From: Ophiodon elongatus
Taxonomy: Eukaryota > Chordata > Actinopteri > Perciformes > Hexagrammidae
Assembly (NCBI GenBank): GCA_016806645.1
Contig: JACSYO010001808.1
Coordinates: 1,247,501-1,311,500 of the forward strand
Reading direction: 5' to 3'
DNA length: 64,000 nucleotides
The notes under the pieces are model-generated. The model did no database searches. It saw nothing but the letters and a program-made list of their open reading frames with translations, and had not been told where the DNA came from. The position numbers were made by a program, and so were the translations under genes. The stretch's first letter is position 1, and every line of letters begins with the position of its first letter. Of the stretch, positions 57,896 to 64,000 are shown piece after piece.

Positions 57896-58249
57896 CTTGA
57901 CTGGCGCACACACATACACACACCTCCTGGATAAGCTGCTGCCAGGAACAGCAGAGGGGGCTGGCCTGGAGTGCACAGAGCAGATGTACGAGACAGGAGG
58001 AAAGGAATGAAAAAGGGGAAAAAAGAAACAGCGAGTGTGTGTTATTCTGCAGACAGCTGAGAAATACACACCGATGTCTAAATCTACCTTCTCCCACAAG
58101 CACAATGGAGAGATTACTCGCAAACTGCCAGGTAGACAACAAGACGTGAGCCGTCAAACCCCTCGTAGCTCACCGCCGCGAGGGCTAATCAGGTTTGAAG
58201 CACACCCAGGTACACTATCTTTTGCTTTTGAGTGCACACGTTTCCCGAC
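57896..58249. other. Spacer, nothing recognised
   Basis: Mixed sequence without a supported exon. Confidence 0.45.
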
Positions 58250-58470
58250 ATTAATCCCCTCTAAGCCTTTGCAGCTAATGTAATCTAATTAATGACTTTT
58301 TTCTTCCTGAGCCTGCTGCAAACTTGAACTTCACAGACGATGTATCCATGTTTTTCAATGCATTTAACGGAGGTGTCGGCCCACTAAGGCACAGACATTT
58401 GCCTCGTGAATACGGCACAATTGGTCCAACTCTTTGCAAATAAGCTGGCAATTAATTAACCTATTTAACA
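58250..58470. promoter_or_regulatory. Candidate conserved non-coding element
   Basis: CTAATGTAATCTAATTAATGAC, TTTGCAAATAAGCTGGCAAT and AATTAATTAACC flank complex sequence. Several homeodomain cores and no coding frame favour an enhancer. Confidence 0.4.
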
Positions 58471-59699
58471 ACAAATCCCAACAATACAAAATATCTGTTT
58501 TATTTTAATATTAAAAATCCTTTTACTCCCTAAAGTTAGCAGATTGCTGCTTGTCCCTTCTTGCTATACTAGCAGATGTACATAAAAGTCCAGCTACATG
58601 CTAGAAGACAGATCTTGTACCAGTGTTGCACATCATGTCACACAACATCTCTTCCATGGTTGTATTGTGGTTGCTGGAATTCCTTCATTTCAAAGAACAC
58701 AGTATATCATGTGTCCCAGTTAAAACTGTCTTTACGTTATTTTAGTTACTTCACTGTCCTTTTGAAAATGATCAATACTAGAAGTATTCTACAACTCCAA
58801 GATGAAAATCATTAAATATCTTAAAATGCTGTTTCCTCGTGGCTTAGATGTTTAACAGCGATGAGCCTGATCCCACATCTACGAACAATAAGATAATTTA
58901 CCTCCCATATTCAGGTTTCCACTCATAATTTCCCATTCGACACATTTTCTAACCATGCCATACCTCAACAAGGATCAGCATCAGGACACTGACTTGTAAT
59001 TTAACTTGAAACATGATAAGTCTTGATATCTGATTGCAAATGGTTTGGATACCTTACGCTGTCACAATGCATGGAAGCATCAGTCGCTACCAAAAAGTTT
59101 GCATGTGTTGTTTATTTCCAGTGTATTCGGAGGAGTAGTAAGCGTATTAGACTCGAGCCACGGGGCCAGAGCGGCTCCTCGTGCTGCAAGTACCAGGCAT
59201 CAGTTGTGCTGTAAATATTAATAATTTAACACATTCAGATTAGGTTCTGTACCTTAAGCATGAGGTCTCTGAATATTTCATTAAAACGTGTGTTTTCAAA
59301 TTAGCCTGAGCTTTCATATATGTCATAAAGCAACACCAGTGCACTACTTTATTTGTTTCCCGGTTTGTTTAAGTACTGTTTGGGTGAAGTTATTTGTGAG
59401 TATGTTCTTTGCATTGGACATATTCTTTACATATTTTCTGTGTTTGGAACATTGAGCTGCATTTCTCTAACTTTCCTTTTGTCGAGGTGAAATGAAACCT
59501 CCACCTGGTTGTGTTGGCCTCTGTAGTGAACACACTTTAACTTTTTGTATTCTTTACTTCTTCTTCTCACCGTGGATTGAAGTGGCTCACCACTGTGGAG
59601 CCAAATAGATTTTCAGTTCACACAAATGCTATTATCCACGGCAGGTCTCTCTTCCCTGGCTCTTCCTGTGAGCCCCTTCTCCCTCCCTTAGCAATTTCC
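58471..59699. other. AT-rich spacer
   Basis: No supported gene. TTGTTTATTTCCAG near 59106-59119 followed by a short open Arg/Ser-rich frame is an acceptor-like site without other support. Confidence 0.45.
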
Positions 59700-60480
59700 A
59701 CAAACAAACATTTTTCCCCGCTCTGTACAAAATAGATCAAGAAAACACACAATTATCTCTAAAAAGTGGAACAGATTTTTATTAAATTAACCTTATTAGT
59801 GCATTACGGTAAGCAAATGCCAAAAAAGGAGTTCCTCATTTGCATTAAGATAGATTTTTCAGGTTGGCTGCACAATTTAATTAAAGAAAAGATTAAGAAT
59901 CATTAACCAAGCTGCTCTACCTTGCAGTAGCGACAGGCACACATCTGACTCAGGTTAACAGAAACCCAGATGGTGGCTCTCTAACTGTTGAATCTCCGTA
60001 ACCGAATCAGAATGATCCCATTAGTTTCCAGGGGTGGGGTGGGGGAGAAAAGTGAGGGAATTTGGGAAATTTGCAACACTTGCACATGATGCAGCCGGCG
60101 GCCAAGTTTCATCTAAGGTCCCTGGTTGACTTTCTGATTTTTTTCGGTGGTTGGGGAAAGGAGGGGGTCAGGGGTGACTCAGGTGGCCAGGGTTCATTTC
60201 GGGCCATAAAATTCAAATGAAAACGCTGCACTAATGAAAATCTAATTTGTAACGCTTTGCATCCATTTTGGGACGTAACACCATCACCTGAAGATCATGA
60301 GGCAAATTGTTCTCCACATAATTGGCCCTTTATGCAAATGTGACATCAAATAAGGACTTCAGTGAGCTGCTAGCCTGCCAGATATGCATTTGATTTCTGT
60401 AACTAAACCGATCTCACATGTTTCAGTATTTATGAGCATTTGAATCAGCTGTTTGGAGCCTGATGGTAATATGATTTGAG
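59700..60480. promoter_or_regulatory. Strong candidate conserved non-coding element with two octamers
   Basis: About 780 bp with the classic texture of deeply conserved developmental enhancers: ATTTGCAT at 59838-59845, ATGCAAAT at 60332-60339, ACAATTTAATTAAAG near 59872-59886, CTAATGAAAATCTAATTTG, ATAATTGGCCC and ATATGCATTTGATTT. A G-rich patch lies at 60030-60055. Almost no simple repeats and no reading frame. Conservation is inferred. Confidence 0.5.
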
Positions 60481-61342
60481 TTAAGATTGGTAGTTTAAGT
60501 CTGTGATTACCTGCATTTCTCTATTACCGTCATTCACTATCAGCACTATTGGCTCGTGCAGTAGTTTCAGATTGAATTCATCCCCGGTCGGCCGATAGAA
60601 ACACTAATGCATGTTTTGACATTTTTTTGTACAGTAATAAACAACCAGACTACAAAGTGCAACATTGCTCTTATAAACTGTTTGCTTTCAATATTTTTTC
60701 GTCGTATATCAGTTCTGTTTTCAGGACTGAGTGCAGGCCGGTTTCTTTGAATGACCGATTTGACTTCCCTGACAACCTGTATTTTATCTGTATTAGAGTG
60801 TGGTCGACACATCCTTCAACTATGAGAGTGCATTTCTTCCTCTTTTCTGTTTGTGGCAGCTCACGAAATAAGTCCAGCTGGTAACAGATATGTTTGTATG
60901 AACAAATGCATACTGCATTAACATGACGACATTGTGGCTGTGGTTAGAGATCCAAACTCTGTTTGGTTTATATTTAGGTTTTAGAAACTGAGATGACTAA
61001 CATTAACAGTGAAGAATACAGAGGTTACTGCTACTAAACCCTCAATATGTGTCCCTGTGAATCATTACACTGTATATAAAATAGAAGTGACAGAGAAGAG
61101 AAGAAGAAACGGGGAGAAAAGCTAATTCAGTATTAACCTCTTTCATGTTTGACTTTTTTTTTTTTTATATCTACTGTGATGGAACTAAGTCAGCGGTCAC
61201 AGGTCTGATGCACACACACAGCAAGCCGAGTGGAGAGGATTTGACAGTCCTCTCTGACCACCGTAGGGTTAAAGAATTTGGTATGCAAATTATTCGGGAA
61301 GGATGTTGTTAAAAGTGTGAGAGAGAAAGAGACCGAGAGAAG
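60481..61342. other. Spacer, nothing recognised
   Basis: Mixed to AT-rich sequence, T14 run at about 61150-61163. Overlapping opposing frames of 81 and 85 codons at 60567-60884 have no domain. Confidence 0.45.
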
Positions 61343-61359
61343 AAAAAAAAAAAAAAAAA
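61343..61359 (+). repeat. Poly-A run
   Basis: Seventeen A after a GAGAGAA stretch, a low-complexity purine tract rather than a retroelement tail. Confidence 0.9.
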
Positions 61360-61518
61360 GGGAGGTACACATCCAAACCCCTAATCCCCTTGCTTTCGCC
61401 AAAATGACAAATGCAGGAACTGAGGCATAAAAGAATCACTCATGTATGGCACACTTGAGTATTACTGCGAGGCACCTGCATTGGAATGAACAGATACAAA
61501 TAAATACAAAATAATGCA

Positions 61519-61574
61519 GGGGGGAGGGGAGAGGGGGGGCGTGGGGGAGAGGAGGAAAAGGGGGGCGGGGGGGG
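61519..61574 (+). repeat. Strong G-quadruplex cluster
   Basis: Seven G-runs of four to eight bases within 56 bp, separated mostly by one to five bases. It could form more than one quadruplex. Confidence 0.8.
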
Positions 61575-61614
61575 AATCACTAAGAAGCTTAAAAGAGTCT
61601 TCGGCGTTTGAATG

Positions 61615-61780
61615 CAATCAAGCGCCATTGAAATGATACCAGGTGCCTGGCAGGTGGAGGGAAACAGATGCGCCGGTTGGCAGCCTCGGCGGCGTACAGG
61701 TGTGAAAAAAACGTGCCTGCTCCCTAATTACTGATTTAAATGCTTAATTTCTGTGTTTCAATATTGATTGCTACCTTTCT
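61615..61780. promoter_or_regulatory. Candidate conserved non-coding element
   Basis: CGCCATTGAAATGATACC, an E-box run (CAGGTGCCTGGCAGGTGG), CCCTAATTACTGATTTAAAT and CTTAATTTC. Directly follows the G-quadruplex tract. Confidence 0.35.
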
Positions 61781-61959
61781 GCTCCTATTTCCCCACGGAG
61801 CGGACGCAGTATTTGTAGGGAGGCCTAGTCGGTGTGTTTTCTTTCCTTTCTTCTCCCTCTTTCTCTTTTCTTTTTTTTTTCTAATACCCCCAAACAAATC
61901 TCGGCTTTTCTCCCGAGCGTTGCTCTGTGTTCATGTTTGGATTCCTTCCCAAATCATTC

Positions 61960-62300
61960 CTGAGTGATTAAAGGGGGGATGTCTTCGTTATTTGGTGGCA
62001 AGGGCAGCAGAAAGGCCCGCTCACAGCGTCGCTCCTCTTCTCCCTTTTTAGATTGGATCATATACTGGTAATGGGACGCACAATCAATGGCCACGCATTG
62101 ATGCCAGAAGCTGCCCCCCCCCTTCCCTCCTCCTCCTTTCAGTGGATCCAGATGGATCTTTATCTGGCGATGTATTGATGAAAATCGCTCCTCTCATTTG
62201 CTGGCCCTCCTTCCTTCCTCCACAGGCAAATGATAGACTCACGTACCTGCTGTAATTTGTACTTCACTTTGAGATTTATAACCTGCTGTGCTGCAGATTG
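61960..62300. promoter_or_regulatory. Candidate conserved non-coding element
   Basis: Complex sequence with CACAATCAATGGCCACGC, CCAGATGGATCTTTATCTGG (a WGATAA-like GATA word near an imperfect inverted repeat of CCAGAT/ATCTGG) and GATGTATTGATG. No coding frame. Confidence 0.35.
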
Positions 62301-62310
62301 TGAATGAGCA

Positions 62311-62335
62311 GCAGGAGGAGGAGGAGGAGGAGGAT
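62311..62335 (+). repeat. (GGA)n microsatellite
   Basis: About seven GGA units. Confidence 0.92.
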
Positions 62336-62464
62336 GGCGAGGATGAAGATAGCGGTGATAGTAATGATAGCTGATGAATCTGAATAATTATTTGAAGGCT
62401 AATGTGCACTTTAACTGTTAGCTGGACACCTAAATGCTCCTGTGTGTACATGCATACATGCATA

Positions 62465-62467
62465 GTG

Positions 62468-62517
<50 letters not shown>
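62465..62517 (+). repeat. (TG)n microsatellite
   Basis: About 25 TG units with one CG interruption. Confidence 0.97.
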
Positions 62518-63240
62518 GCAGTATGGACTCCATTAATCTCTGTCAACACAAAGAGAAAGAATTCTCTTTCATATCTCCCAAAGCCATTGATTAGTGAAAC
62601 CTGTCATATCCAGGAAAACGCTGTAACCAACGGCAACGCCCCCAATTACCCGACCTCCCTCCTCCCCCTCCGTGACAGTTATGTTGTTTATGTATTTGTG
62701 AAACATTGCACTAAGCGACAGGATGCCGTATGAATAAAGTTGGTCAAGATGTCTTGAAGAAGATATTTGTTTCAAACCGATAAAATGATAGAAAACATTA
62801 AACGTAGACCTTTAGAAGAGAATACGTCGTCATCATATTTTCATTACATTTCAAAATGAATGATTTAATTTAGATGTATATAATCATCCCATATTAAGTG
62901 AATCTCAATGAGAAAAGGAAGAAAGTCTGGTCTGGAGTTTACTTGATTGACAGGTGTCTCATCACCTGAACCATCTCACCTCCTCCAGGTTCACCACCCA
63001 AATGTGTTTTATGGCTGTAGTATCAAAGCTTCCAACCCCAAACCCAGCCTTGTGAAACAGTCGTCTACCCCTCAACCTGTTTCTTTCTCTTGAGCTAAAG
63101 TCAGTTATTACCAACTTTACTGCAACAAGCGTCTTGTTTTTTAATGCTCATGCTCTCATGAAATGTTTGCATGGTACCTTTTATATTATCTTGCAATCTC
63201 AAAATGCATCCCAGAACATTACCGCGACCATTATTTAGTA
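62518..63240. other. Spacer, nothing recognised
   Basis: Mixed sequence; the 99-codon frame at 62434-62733 begins in the microsatellite and has no domain. Confidence 0.5.
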
Positions 63241-63397
63241 TTTTCTTGTCCCACTATTTGATGGGAACACGGCAGGGCAGTGCATGCTGGGACCGGCCCG
63301 GGCCCACCGCGGCGGCTCCCGTTGCAGGCCAACAGCTGCCTTTCCCAGGTGGCCTGACATTTGAGTCGCAGCCGGACAGATTAGATGGAAGGTGTAC
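63241..63397. promoter_or_regulatory. GC-rich candidate regulatory block
   Basis: CpG-bearing sequence with GCATGCTGGGA, CACCGCGGCGGC and CCAGGTGGCC. It may be a regulatory element or the edge of a promoter lying beyond this window. Confidence 0.25.
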
Positions 63398-63478
63398 GAA
63401 GAGGGACAGAAGGCAGGAGGAGGATGAAGGGGGGAGACTGGAGGGGGAGGAGGGGGAAGGATGGGGAAGGCAGGACGA
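63398..63478 (+). repeat. Purine-rich G-quadruplex-prone tract
   Basis: GGA/GGGG repeats over 80 bp with G-runs of 6, 5, 5 and 4 bases. Confidence 0.8.
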
Positions 63479-64000
63479 TTAACTTAGTGCCAGGTCCTTG
63501 TGCGTACGGGGTTGGAAGGCGGGGGAGCCCAGGGGACAACCTGAGCCCCTGGATTTCAGTCCAGATGGCTGGCCAGGGCACCCAGGAGGACCCCCTCTTA
63601 TTGATTTAGGAGGGAAAACAGAGAACCTGGCTTTGCTTTGGGCCCAGGCAAGCACCAACTGTACCGTACAAGACTTGCATGGCTGCTCCTTTGCTCCTTC
63701 CTTTTTTCTGTTTCATCCTCATCTCAGGTTATCTGCGCCGACCCGAGGGGAAGTGAGCAGGGGATGTGCGAGGAAGTGGGAAGCCGGGGCGAGATATGAA
63801 TATAAGTCGACTGATTTAGCAGGTCGGATGTAAAACGGGTCACACTTTTGCAGGTCTAATCCCCTTTTCTTCGCGGTCAAATTGTGCGCTGATATGAGAC
63901 GGTATCGGCTCCCTGGAACCAAATAGAGCCAGAACGGTGCAGGTCTTTGTTAATACAAAGAGCTTCTCAGCTAGTGAGCAGCCGAGAGATGTGCAAGATA
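63479..64000. other. Window end, mixed GC-moderate sequence
   Basis: CpGs are fairly frequent and frames of 66 to 111 codons overlap on both strands without domains. The last 250 bases (GATATGAATATAAGTCGACTG and onward) have regulatory-element texture but no strong motif cluster. Confidence 0.4.

Noticed and set aside
57446..58123. 225-codon minus-strand reading frame, longest in the window
   Set aside because: It crosses the CA/CG tract, is Arg/Ser/Cys-rich, and overlaps several open frames on the other strand, as GC-rich DNA gives by chance.
61343..61359. Poly-A tail of a processed retrocopy
   Set aside because: The run sits in a GAGAGA purine stretch, with no gene-like sequence upstream and no flanking direct repeats.

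Overview
This window is vertebrate nuclear DNA, almost certainly from a ray-finned (teleost) fish. The evidence is the very high density of long CA/TG microsatellites, degraded non-LTR retrotransposon tails and MITEs of types I recognise from teleost genomes, and the absence of any long uninterrupted reading frame on either strand. There are no operons, Shine-Dalgarno sites, rRNA, convincing tRNA or CRISPR arrays. No gene can be identified with confidence, so I assign no gene symbols. The longest reading frames (about 165 to 225 codons) are low-complexity read-throughs of microsatellites or pyrimidine tracts, or lack any recognisable domain.

The main content is a gene-desert or giant-intron landscape. 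AT-rich or nondescript spacer alternates with some twenty blocks of 150 to 800 bp whose composition resembles vertebrate conserved non-coding elements: complex sequence with few simple repeats, TAATTA homeodomain cores, ATGCAAAT octamers, TGACAG and CAGCTG words. The clearest lie near 1.1, 3.2, 3.7-4.3, 7.0, 21.4-21.8, 24.5, 25.4-25.8, 26.5-26.9, 34.6-35.0, 35.5-35.9, 44.6-44.9, 49.0-49.4, 50.6-51.8, 53.9-54.4, 58.3, 59.7-60.5 and 61.6-62.3 kb. Such dense clustering is typical of regulatory domains around developmental transcription-factor genes. Conservation itself is inferred here, not measured.

Repeats and mobile remnants: about 25 CA/TG arrays, crowded at 29.6-30.7 kb and in two inverted TG/CA pairs at 23.4 and 27.1 kb; GATA, ATT, ATC and GGA arrays; a minus-strand LINE tail ending in a GATA array at 33.7 kb and another LINE tail at 42.3 kb; a probable hAT end at 11.8 kb; a 203-bp element with perfect 12-bp terminal inverted repeats at 8.1 kb; and three diverged copies of one MITE family at 17.3, 46.8 and 53.2 kb.

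The best items for follow-up are a 54-nt pre-miRNA-like hairpin at 37.8 kb, a one-stop 111-codon reading frame at 49.4 kb with a CPGC motif, exon-like segments with good splice signals at 48.4, 57.4 and 27.9 kb, an RFX X-box-like palindrome at 49.1 kb, a ZNF143/THAP11-type site at 27.4 kb, a shared palindrome in two neighbouring blocks at 24.8 and 25.65 kb, and strong G-quadruplex tracts at 1.0, 57.06 and 61.5 kb.
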